This document shows, piece by piece, positions 8,187 to 16,222 of a DNA stretch of 57,109 nucleotides. The notes under the pieces were generated by a model, which worked only from the letters and a program-made list of their open reading frames with translations, was not told where the DNA came from and ran no database searches. Each line of letters starts with the position of its first letter. Position 1 is the stretch's first letter. The stretch covers positions 1 to 57,109 of the forward strand of contig JAXLQJ010000048.1 in the NCBI GenBank assembly GCA_046331705.1, read 5' to 3'. The DNA comes from JADJOY01 sp046331705 [NCBI: bacterium] (GTDB taxonomy: Bacteria > JADJOY01). Both the position numbers and the translations under genes were made by a program.

Positions 8187-10832
8187 TCACGACCCGGCGG
8201 CGCCAGGGCCGGCGAGAATCCGCAGGTCCTCGGGAGTGATGCCGTAGAGCGCGAGCGAGCGCGCTTCGAGGTCCGCCTCCCAGCCCGCGCGCCGCGACAC
8301 CGCCTCGTCGATCTCGGCGTGCAGCCGGTCGAGCACCGCCAGCAAGAGCTTCGCCTCGGCCTCGGTGCGCGGCACCTGGAACATCCGCTCGATCTCGACT
8401 CCGCTGTGCCCCACCAGCCGGCGGACCTCCGTCTCGAGCAGCGCGTGGATCAGCCGCGCAACCTCCGGCGAGCGAGCGGTGAGCACCAAGTCGTCGCCGA
8501 TGCGCACCTCGTTCTCCTCGCGCACCAGCGGCCCCGCCACCTCGAGCACCGGCGGCACCCGATGGGAGAGCAGCGTTCCGGTGGCATCGCGCAACGGTAC
8601 GCGGCGCACCCACGCCTCCTGCGCCAGACGATCGATCGAGGCGAGACGTTCCATCGCCTTCTGGATCGACTGGTTCGCGCGCTCGATGCCGTCGAGCGCC
8701 GCGAGCCAGCCCGGCTGCTGTGCGCGCGGCGGCAGCCGGATCGGCACCTTCGCCAGCGCGTCGCCCAGGCGGCGTTCCGGTGGCGCGCCCTGGTGGTGCA
8801 CGTAGACGCTCGCCCAGCTCGCGTTGAGCAAGCCCACCACCAGCCGCGGATCGTCGCCCGCTCCCAGTCGCGGCACCAGCCGGACCACGGCGCCCACCGG
8901 CTCGAAACCCGTCGCGTCCCAGGCCGCGTAGAGCCGGCCTCGATCCCAGCGCACCAGGATCGCCGGCGGCTGACCATCGGCGGGCTCGGCGGCGTGCTCG
9001 GCGCTGGGCGGTACCCACCATTTGTCGGACCAGCAGATCCAGAAGCGGCCGAGGTCGCGCCCCGGTCCGATCGCCCGCCGTGCCAGCGGATCGCGCGGAA
9101 CCGTGGTGCCGAGCACCACCTCGTCCGCGGGATGTCCTTCCTCGAGCTCCGCGATCTCGCTGAGCGGACGCGCGCCCGACTGGAGCCGCTCGACGACTCC
9201 CTCCACCACGGGATCGAACCCGAAATCGGGCTTGCCGCCGCGCCCCCACAGCACGCGAGCCAGCGGTGCTGCGATCGCCTTGAACGGTCGCGCCTCGAGC
9301 TGATCGAGGCTCGTGAGCCCGCGCACCAGGTGGATCGCCGTCATGCCGTCGGCCTCTTCCGGCACGACGCCATCGCTCCGCTTGACCAACATGCGCGCGT
9401 CGGCGGGCGCGCCTGGGATGCCGGCGAGCTCGAACAGGAACGTGCCCCCCGGGGCGGCCGCGAAACGCGTGAGCAGCGCGCGCGGTGTCTCGCGCTCGCC
9501 CAGGAGCACGACCGTCGCGATTCGGCCGTGGGGGACCTCGTTCCACGCCGGGGCCTCGAACGGCGCCGGCTCGACCACCACGACGTCGCAGGCGGGTGTC
9601 TGGTCGTTGAGCAACCCGAGCGTCGACGGCGGCGCCATGCCGAGCAGCGCCGCTTCCAGGCGCAGCTCGCTCAGCACCGTGCGACCGAGGGAACGCACGT
9701 GCCATGCGCTCGGCAACCGCGCACTGCCGCGATGGGCGGCGCTCATCACCATTGACGCGGCGCCTGCGCCGGTGGCCGCGACCCAGAGCGCGTCGCGCAC
9801 GCCCTCGGGCAGGACGCGGGCGAGCGCCGGGCCCCAGAAGCCGCCCTGGGAGCCGGCCTCGCCGCGCGCGAGCTCGCGGACCTCGCCCAGGTCGAGCTCT
9901 CCGATGCGGTACGCGGCGAGCAGCCGGCGCACGGTGTCGTGCGTCGAGTCCTCGGGTAAATACCAATCGAACACGCCGCCGCCGTAGAGCGACGGATCCT
10001 GCCGTCGTAGCCGCTCCACCGAGCGCATCGCCGCCCCACCCTTGCCGTCCGGAAAGGCGGGCGCCCCCTCGCGACGATCGCGCGTCTCGAGCACCAGCGA
10101 GGTGATCATGCGAAGCGCGGCGACCCGCGCGGTCATCGCCAGGTAGAGCAGCAACCCGTTCTCGGCGGACGTCGCCCAGCGCCGGTAGCCGTCCTTCACG
10201 CGCTTGGCCGTCTCCTCCTGGCCCGCGGGCGGCGACGCGCGCTCGAGCAACGATTGCATCAGCGCACCGAAGCGCGACTTGAGCTCGAAGCTCACCAACG
10301 AGGGAACCACCAGCAGATGCCGTCCCAGCGCCGCCTTGATCTCCGGCAGCCTCGGGTCGAGCAGCTCGGGCGGCGCCTGGCCGCGCAGGCGGCACTGGAC
10401 GGACTCGTCCAGCATCGCGATCTCGCGCAACACGCTGGCGCGCGCCCGCGCCTCGTCCGGCGGCCACGCGGTCAGCCGTACCGGCGTCTTGCCGCGCATC
10501 TCCCAGACCTCGAGCTCGCGGCCGTCCGCCAGGATGCCGAGCGGCGTCTTGGCCTGGCGCATCAGGCTGTTGTGCAGCACCGGGCGGGCGTGGACCAGCC
10601 CGCTGCTCGAGCGCTTGCGGCAGCCCACGCTGATGAGCGGCTCGCCGGCGCGGTCCCGAACCAAGAGATCGGCGCCGGGATCTCCCGCCGGATGATCGAC
10701 GATCAGGTTGTCCGGGTGGCCGAGGCGATTGAGCAGCGGCACCACCACGCGATCACGCAGCTCCTCCGGCGGGATCGCCTCCTGGCAGAGGATGAGCTCG
10801 AGATCCCGAAGAAGGCTGTCCGACTCCGCCAT
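8187..10832 (-). CDS. Type IIG restriction-modification-like protein with degenerate active sites
   Basis: An 881-residue protein read from the ATG at 10832; a frame 21 codons longer exists but MAESDSLLRDLELILC looks like the natural N-terminus. Residues about 25-120 resemble the HsdR_N-type nuclease fold (GADLLV...GEPLISVGCRKR...LGILADGRELEVWEM), but the expected ExK reads G70-C-R72. The centre (about 185-520) has the length and layout of an N6-adenine methyltransferase: VAATGAGAASMVMSAAH stands where the SAM motif should be, and DVVVVEPAPF (416-425) where the catalytic NPPY should be. The C-terminal part resembles a TaqI-like target recognition domain (VVGLLNASWASVYVHHQG...RLGDALAKVPIRLPP). 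I infer a DNA-binding protein without nuclease or methyltransferase activity. No intact methylase is adjacent. Confidence 0.7.
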   Translation of the reverse strand: MAESDSLLRDLELILCQEAIPPEELRDRVVVPLLNRLGHPDNLIVDHPAGDPGADLLVRDRAGEPLISVGCRKRSSSGLVHARPVLHNSLMRQAKTPLGILADGRELEVWEMRGKTPVRLTAWPPDEARARASVLREIAMLDESVQCRLRGQAPPELLDPRLPEIKAALGRHLLVVPSLVSFELKSRFGALMQSLLERASPPAGQEETAKRVKDGYRRWATSAENGLLLYLAMTARVAALRMITSLVLETRDRREGAPAFPDGKGGAAMRSVERLRRQDPSLYGGGVFDWYLPEDSTHDTVRRLLAAYRIGELDLGEVRELARGEAGSQGGFWGPALARVLPEGVRDALWVAATGAGAASMVMSAAHRGSARLPSAWHVRSLGRTVLSELRLEAALLGMAPPSTLGLLNDQTPACDVVVVEPAPFEAPAWNEVPHGRIATVVLLGERETPRALLTRFAAAPGGTFLFELAGIPGAPADARMLVKRSDGVVPEEADGMTAIHLVRGLTSLDQLEARPFKAIAAPLARVLWGRGGKPDFGFDPVVEGVVERLQSGARPLSEIAELEEGHPADEVVLGTTVPRDPLARRAIGPGRDLGRFWICWSDKWWVPPSAEHAAEPADGQPPAILVRWDRGRLYAAWDATGFEPVGAVVRLVPRLGAGDDPRLVVGLLNASWASVYVHHQGAPPERRLGDALAKVPIRLPPRAQQPGWLAALDGIERANQSIQKAMERLASIDRLAQEAWVRRVPLRDATGTLLSHRVPPVLEVAGPLVREENEVRIGDDLVLTARSPEVARLIHALLETEVRRLVGHSGVEIERMFQVPRTEAEAKLLLAVLDRLHAEIDEAVSRRAGWEADLEARSLALYGITPEDLRILAGPGAAGS

Positions 10833-10925
10833 GAGGTGGCGCGATCCGAGGATTCCGTGACGAGGTGGTGAAGCGAGCGAAGCCGCGCGCGGCACACGAC
10901 GCGCTCGAATGCGCCGCTGAACGCC

Positions 10926-11014
10926 GAGCCGCGGAAGGGTACTCGAACGGTCTCCGCCGCTTCAAATGATCCGCGCCGCCTTGTGCCGCCGTGCCGGATC
11001 GCCCACCCGGCTCG
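10926..11014. repeat. 89-bp direct repeat, left copy
   Basis: This 89-bp block recurs at 12287-12375 with a single difference (T versus G near base 57). It begins GAGCCGCGG and ends ACCCGGCTCG, so its extreme ends are weakly inverted. It lies upstream of the type IIG-like gene and just left of the transposase remnant. Offset between copies is 1361 bases. Confidence 0.95.
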
Positions 11015-11091
11015 AAGACCGGGGTGAAAGCGTCCGCTTTCGGCGTTCGGGAGGTAGAGGGCGGTCCCCAAGGGGGATGCTGCCGATGCTC

Positions 11092-12281
11092 TACGGTCCG
11101 ACCGCGCTGGAGCGGGCGATGCGGATTCGTGAGGTGATGCTTCGAGCGATGGCGAGATCAATTGATCCAGGCGAGCGACATCCTGGGCATGGATCCACGG
11201 TCTCGCGGCCGGTGGAAGGCGCGCTTCGAGAGCCACGGTTACGACGGCTTGCTCGACCGTCGCCGAGGTCGGCTCCTCGGCCGCCGCACACCCGCGGCGG
11301 AGCTCGAGCGCGTGCCGCGGCTGTACCGGCGACACCTACACCGGCTTCAACGTCCGCCACTTTCACCAGATCGCGCAGCGAGAGCATGCGGTGACGCTTT
11401 CGTACACGACGGTGAAGACGGCGCTGCAGGCGGCTGGCCTGGCACGCCGACGGCGGTCGCGGGGCGGCACCGTCGTCGCCGCGAGCCGAAGGCCTGCCGG
11501 GCGATGCTGCACCTCGATGGCAGCCCCCACGCATGGCTGGCGCTGTGCCCCGACGAGAAGCAGACCCTGATCGCCCTGGTCGACGATGCCACCAGCGAGC
11601 TGCTCTACGGTCGGATCGAGGAAAGCGAGAGCACGGACACGGTCATGGCGGGGTTAAAGGCGGTGTTTGAGCAAGAGGGTCTGCCGATGACGCTCTATAC
11701 GGACTGCGCGAGCTGGGCGGCGATCACGCGTCGTGTCGGCGAGGCGCCCGATCCGATCCGGAGATGCGGACGCAGGTCGGCCGCGCGTTGGATCGCTTGG
11801 GGATCGAGCACATCCGGGCGCGCTTCCCAGGCGCGAGGCCGGAAGTGAACGAGTGAACCGGACGTTGCAGGACCGCCTGGTCAACGAGCTACGGGTGGCC
11901 GGGATCCGCACCGTGGTCGACGCCAACCGCTACCTCGAGGAGCGAGCCTGTCCGAGTACAACCGATTGTTTGCGCGCCCGGCTCGGGACCCCGCGTCGGC
12001 CTTCGTGGGGCTGGGGGCGTGGACCTGAATCAGGTGCTGTGTCACGAACACGAACGGGTCGTGGCAAGGACAACACCGTGGTCCTGGAGAAGGCGCGGCT
12101 GCAGATCGCCAAGCAGCGGGCGTCGCAGCTGCGAAGGGATGCGGGTCCTCGTGCGGCGGCACTTGGACGCCAGTCACACGGTGTGGCGAGCCGAGCAATG
12201 CCCTCGGACGGTTCGACCGTGACGGCAACCTCTACCCCTGTTCCGCGCACCGACCCCTCGGGGGTCGGTGAGGCCGCCTGA
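11092..12281 (+). pseudogene. ISNCY-type DDE transposase remnant, multiply frameshifted
   Basis: Fragments of one transposase can be followed in order across several frames: LERAMRIREVMLRAMAR; then QASDILGMDPRSRGRWKARFESHGYDGLLDRR (helix-turn-helix, about 11160-11260); then FNVRHFHQIAQREHAVTLSYTTVKTALQAAGL; then MLHLDGSPHAWLALCPDEKQTLIALVDDATSELLYG (11500-11610, first catalytic Asp region); then GLPMTLYTD; then NRTLQDRLVNELRVAGIRTVVDANRYLEE (from 11853). The C-terminal part is again in another frame. Repaired, it would be roughly 390 residues, the usual family length. At least four frame changes make it inactive. No terminal inverted repeats were convincingly identified. Confidence 0.88.
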
Positions 12282-12286
12282 GATCT

Positions 12287-12375
12287 GAGCCGCGGAAGGG
12301 TACTCGAACGGTCTCCGCCGCTTCAAATGATCCGCGCCGCCGTGTGCCGCCGTGCCGGATCGCCCACCCGGCTCG
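12287..12375. repeat. 89-bp direct repeat, right copy
   Basis: Second copy of the block at 10926-11014, with 88 of 89 positions identical. It directly follows the end of the transposase remnant. Such a long duplication is not a normal target-site duplication; it may be a dispersed genomic repeat, an IS end sequence, or a product of recombination. Confidence 0.95.
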
Positions 12376-12642
12376 GCGTCCGCGCGGCAGCATTGGCTCG
12401 ACCACCGGCTCGGCGGCGCGCGCCCGCGCACCACCGCGACGGGCTGCGCAGCGTCGACGGTGGCAAATCAACACGGGGACGAATCGTCAACGCGGACTGC
12501 GCGCTGCTGCCCGGAGACCGCCGAAGATCGTTCAGGAATCTCGCGCGGCGGCGTCGGCATTCGCATTGCTCAAGGTCGCCTTGGCGGAGCCCCTGCTCCG
12601 CCAAGGTGCGGGCGAATGCGCGATGCGATCGAGGTGGCGGGG
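12376..12642. other. Region between repeat and cytochrome operon, no gene recognised
   Basis: The stretch between the right 89-bp repeat and the first convincing start of the cytochrome b gene has open frames but no recognisable protein. The cytochrome b frame is open back to 12352, but the residues it would encode here are low-complexity Arg/Ala/Gly and do not resemble the family. The operon promoter should lie here or further upstream; I see no confident sigma-70 hexamers. Confidence 0.5.
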
Positions 12643-13608
12643 ATGGCGGTCGGGATGACTGCTGACGCCGCGCGTGGCGCGCGTGTCCTGGAGCACCGCG
12701 GCGCGAAGCGGGCGCGTGCGGCGGGGCGCGCGCCGACCCGGCGCGGGCTCACGATCTCCTCGCTGCTGCCGCTCGGTGCCTTGGCGGCCGCCACGATCCC
12801 GGTGGCGATCGAATGCCACCTGGAGATGACCGCTCCCGAGCGCAGTGCCTACGCTTGGCTGCAACGCACCGGGTTCGTCGCCGAGGGCCCCATCGCGTAC
12901 GAGCCAGGGCACGGCTTCGGCCTGCTGCTCGGCATCGCCGGCTCGATCGCGATGGTGGTGCTCACCGGCTACTCGGTGCGCAAGCGCGTGCCTCGTCTCG
13001 CGCGGCTCGGGAAGCTGCCGCGCTGGCTGGACGTTCACGTGGCCCTCGGCCTCGCGGGGCCGATGCTGGTGCTCTTCCACACCGCCGGACGACTGGGCGG
13101 GATCATCTCGGTGGCGTTCTGGTCGATGGTGGTGGTGGTCCTGAGCGGCGTCCTGGGAAGGTACGTCTACGCGCAGGTGCCGCGCACCATCGCCGGCCGG
13201 GAGCAGAGTCTCGCCGAGCTCGACCAGGAGATCGCGGCGCTCGAGAGCGAGCTTCCCGAGCTGGCGGCGGCCCGCGCGTCGCGCGGCTGGGCCCGGCACG
13301 GCGCGCAAGCCGACGCGCGCGGCGCGCTGGCGTGGGCGGCGCGTTGGATCGACATCGGGCGCGCCGGCAGGCGCGAGCGGCGCGAGCTCGAGCGCTGGCT
13401 CGCCGAGCGCGGCCTCGATCGCGGCGAGCGCCACGCGGTGCTCGCACGCGTGCAACGCATGAACGAGGTCGAGCGGCAGGTCGTGATGCTCGAGTCCACC
13501 CGTCGCGTGGTGGCGCGCTGGCACGCGCTGCACGTGCCGCTCGTGGGCCTGCTCTACGCCATTCTCGCGATCCACGTCGCCGTGATGGTGCTGTTCCACG
13601 CGCGCTAG
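12643..13608 (+). CDS. Membrane b-type cytochrome, probable quinol-side partner of the cytochrome conduit
   Basis: About 321 residues from the ATG at 12643, chosen because GAGGTGG precedes it; ATGs at 12616 and 12655 are alternatives. Five hydrophobic helices are visible: LTISSLLPLGALAAATIPVA, GFGLLLGIAGSIAMVVLTGY, VHVALGLAGPMLVLFH, GIISVAFWSMVVVVLSGVLG and HVPLVGLLYAILAIHVAVMVLFH. Two of them carry histidines 13-14 residues apart, the pattern of bis-heme cytochromes of the b561/ferric-reductase type. A charged coiled-coil loop of about 115 residues (LAELDQEIAALESELPELAAAR) separates helices 4 and 5. It is the first gene of a plus-strand operon; its stop codon directly abuts the next ATG. I infer electron transfer between the quinone pool and periplasmic hemes. 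The assignment is by topology, not a named ortholog. Confidence 0.75.
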   Translation: MAVGMTADAARGARVLEHRGAKRARAAGRAPTRRGLTISSLLPLGALAAATIPVAIECHLEMTAPERSAYAWLQRTGFVAEGPIAYEPGHGFGLLLGIAGSIAMVVLTGYSVRKRVPRLARLGKLPRWLDVHVALGLAGPMLVLFHTAGRLGGIISVAFWSMVVVVLSGVLGRYVYAQVPRTIAGREQSLAELDQEIAALESELPELAAARASRGWARHGAQADARGALAWAARWIDIGRAGRRERRELERWLAERGLDRGERHAVLARVQRMNEVERQVVMLESTRRVVARWHALHVPLVGLLYAILAIHVAVMVLFHAR

Positions 13609-16182
13609 ATGAGATCGAACGCCGTGCGCCAAGCCCGACTCGCGGGCGATCGTCCGCGGCCGCGAGCGCTCCCCGCCGGGACGTCCAGCGTGCCGGGCGT
13701 CGACTCGTGGGCACCGGCGCGGACGAGCGCAAGCCCGTCGCTGCGCCGGCGCGCGGCAGCGCTGGCGTGCTTCGCGATCGCGCTCGTCGTGGGCATCGCC
13801 GGCGCGGCGCCGGCCGCGCGGGCCCAGGGCCTGAGCGAGTTGGTGAGCCCAGGGCCGCTCAGCCAACCGCACCACGAGCTGGATCGCCTCGACAAATGCG
13901 GCGCCTGTCACGCGATGGGCAAAGGCGTTCCCGACGAGCGCTGCCTCGCCTGCCACGAAGCGCTCGCCAAGCGCATCGAAGCGAAGCGTGGCCTGCACGC
14001 GCGCGTCGAAGGCCGTTGCATCGACTGCCATCACGACCACAAGGGCAGCGCCTTCGACATGGTCCAGCTCGACGTGCGCCGCTTCGATCACACCCGCACC
14101 GGCTGGAACCTCGAAGGTCGCCACCAGAAGACACCCTGCGCCCGCTGCCACACCGCGAAGGTCGCGCGCGAGCTCGGCATCCGCGGCGAGACCTACCTGG
14201 GTCTCGAGACCGCGTGCACGAGCTGCCACGAAGACGTCCATCGCGGTCAGTTCGTCGACGCGAGCGGCAAGTCGCCCGCGTGCACGAGCTGCCACTCGCT
14301 CGACGGCTGGAAGCCCGCGCGCATCGACCACGACCGCACCCGCTTCCCGCTCGCGGACAAGCACGCGGGTGTCGCGTGCGCGAAATGCCATGCGAACGGC
14401 CGTTTCAAGGACACACCACTCGAATGCGCGTCCTGCCACAAGGACCCGCACAAAGGTCAGTTCAGGGACACACGCGGCGAGGCGCAAGCGTGCAGCGCCT
14501 GCCACAACGCCGCGAGCTGGAAATCGACGCGGGTCGACCACGACCGCACTCGCTTCCCGCTCACGGGCAAGCACGTCGCCGTGACCTGTGCGAAGTGCCA
14601 CGCGAACGGTCGCTTCGAAGGCACGCCGCTCGATTGCGCGAGCTGCCACGTCGATCCCCACAAGGGCCAGTTCCGCACCGCATCCGGCGCCCTCGAGGGC
14701 TGCGCCAACTGCCACGACGCCACGAGCTGGACGCGCGAGAAGATCGATCACGCGCGCACCCGCTTCCCGCTCACCGGCGGCCACGCCGACGTGGCGTGCG
14801 CCAAGTGCCACGCCCAGGGTCGCTTCAAGGACACCCCGCTCGCGTGCGCGTCGTGCCACAGCGATCCGCACCAAGGGCAGTTCAAGGACGCGCGCGGCGC
14901 GCCGCAAGCGTGCAGCTCGTGCCACGACGACCTGTCGTGGAAGACCACGCGCATCGATCACGCCACCACGCGCTTCCCGCTGGCCGGCAAGCATGCCGAG
15001 GTGGCGTGCGCCAAATGCCACGCCGAGGGCCGCTTCGCCGGCGCGCCGCTCGATTGCGCGAGCTGCCACGAGGACCGCCACCAGGGCCAGTTCCGCGAAG
15101 TGAACGGCGCGCTCACGCCGTGCTCCGCTTGCCACGGCGACAGCGGCTGGAAGCCGGCGCGCATCGATCACGCCAAGTCGCGCTTCCCGCTCACCGGCAA
15201 GCACGTCGACGTGACATGCGCCAAGTGCCACGGCGACGGCCGCTTCCGGCCGCTCGCCACCGCTTGCGTCTCCTGTCACAAGGACCCGCACCAGGGCGGG
15301 CAAGGCAACGACTGCACGACGTGCCACTCGACCTCGTCGTGGAAATCGCTGACCCAGGGCGCCCACACCGAGCGATTCCCGCTGACCGGTGTGCACGCGG
15401 CCACGCCGTGTGCCTCGTGCCACGTGAAGGCGGCGCAATTCGTCGAGCACGATCCGGCGTGGGGCGATCCGGAGAGCTGTGTCGGTTGCCACGCCGATCC
15501 GCACCGCGGTCAGTTCGACGCCACCTGCGCCGAGTGCCATTCCACGTCGGCCTGGCAGCCGATTCGTTTCCGCCACGAGAACACCGCGTTCCCGCTCGTG
15601 GGGGCCCATCGCGCCGTGGACTGCGCGAGCTGCCACGCGAGCCGCGACTACCGCGACACGCCCACCGCCTGCGTCGCCTGCCACGAGCGCGACTTCGCCG
15701 GTGCCGCCCGCTTCGACCACCGCGCGACGGCATCGATCGATTGCCAGGACTGCCATGGCGAGACCGCCTGGCTACCGGCACGCGTTCGACACGACTCGTT
15801 CCCGCTGAGCGGCGGCCACGCGGCGCCGACCTGCGAGGACTGCCACAAGACCAAGCCGTTCGGTCCGATCGACGCGAGCTGTGTCTCGTGTCACCTGGCC
15901 GATTTCACGCGCGCGCCTCGGCACGTGGCGCTCGGGCTGCCGCCTTCGCTCTGCGACCAATGCCATCGCATCACCACGTTCGCTCGCCACGAGGCGTCGC
16001 TGCCGATCGATTGCTTCACCTGCCACCGCAACGACTACCTCGGCACGCGCGATCCCAATCACGTGGCGGAGGGGATCTCCACCGACTGCGCCGAATGCCA
16101 CTCGACCGTGACCTGGGACGACGCGAGGGGCGACCGGCGCGCGCGGGTTCGAAACCGCTCCGGACACGGCGGGAAGCACTGA
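13609..16182 (+). CDS. Giant exported multiheme c-type cytochrome (32 CXXCH motifs)
   Basis: 857 residues starting directly after the previous stop codon. A long N-terminal region ends in a hydrophobic stretch and a likely signal-peptidase site (ALACFAIALVVGIAGAAPAARAQ, about residues 50-73). I count 32 CXXCH motifs. From about motif 5 they fall into repeats of about 60-70 residues with three hemes each: a CxxCHxDxH(K/Q)GQF element, a CxxCH...SW element followed by a conserved DH...TRFPLTGKH stretch, and a CAKCHxxGRF element. About nine units can be followed, becoming shorter and more divergent toward the C-terminus. The free conserved histidines (DH, GKH) could be distal heme ligands. No lipobox is seen, so a periplasmic wire inside or docked to the barrel is the likely role, analogous to MtrA though far larger. 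Confidence 0.92.
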   Translation: MRSNAVRQARLAGDRPRPRALPAGTSSVPGVDSWAPARTSASPSLRRRAAALACFAIALVVGIAGAAPAARAQGLSELVSPGPLSQPHHELDRLDKCGACHAMGKGVPDERCLACHEALAKRIEAKRGLHARVEGRCIDCHHDHKGSAFDMVQLDVRRFDHTRTGWNLEGRHQKTPCARCHTAKVARELGIRGETYLGLETACTSCHEDVHRGQFVDASGKSPACTSCHSLDGWKPARIDHDRTRFPLADKHAGVACAKCHANGRFKDTPLECASCHKDPHKGQFRDTRGEAQACSACHNAASWKSTRVDHDRTRFPLTGKHVAVTCAKCHANGRFEGTPLDCASCHVDPHKGQFRTASGALEGCANCHDATSWTREKIDHARTRFPLTGGHADVACAKCHAQGRFKDTPLACASCHSDPHQGQFKDARGAPQACSSCHDDLSWKTTRIDHATTRFPLAGKHAEVACAKCHAEGRFAGAPLDCASCHEDRHQGQFREVNGALTPCSACHGDSGWKPARIDHAKSRFPLTGKHVDVTCAKCHGDGRFRPLATACVSCHKDPHQGGQGNDCTTCHSTSSWKSLTQGAHTERFPLTGVHAATPCASCHVKAAQFVEHDPAWGDPESCVGCHADPHRGQFDATCAECHSTSAWQPIRFRHENTAFPLVGAHRAVDCASCHASRDYRDTPTACVACHERDFAGAARFDHRATASIDCQDCHGETAWLPARVRHDSFPLSGGHAAPTCEDCHKTKPFGPIDASCVSCHLADFTRAPRHVALGLPPSLCDQCHRITTFARHEASLPIDCFTCHRNDYLGTRDPNHVAEGISTDCAECHSTVTWDDARGDRRARVRNRSGHGGKH

Positions 16183-16222
16183 TCGCGAGCGCACCGTCAT
16201 GCGACGCAACGAGAGGCGAGCC

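Noticed and set aside
8187-10832. Active restriction-modification system
   Set aside because: Catalytic motifs for both nuclease and methyltransferase are substituted and no separate methylase or specificity subunit is nearby.
12532-15756. A 1074-codon minus-strand open frame opposite the 32-heme cytochrome
   Set aside because: Repetitive Val/Ala/Arg antisense translation mirroring the cytochrome repeats, with no independent start signal or domain.
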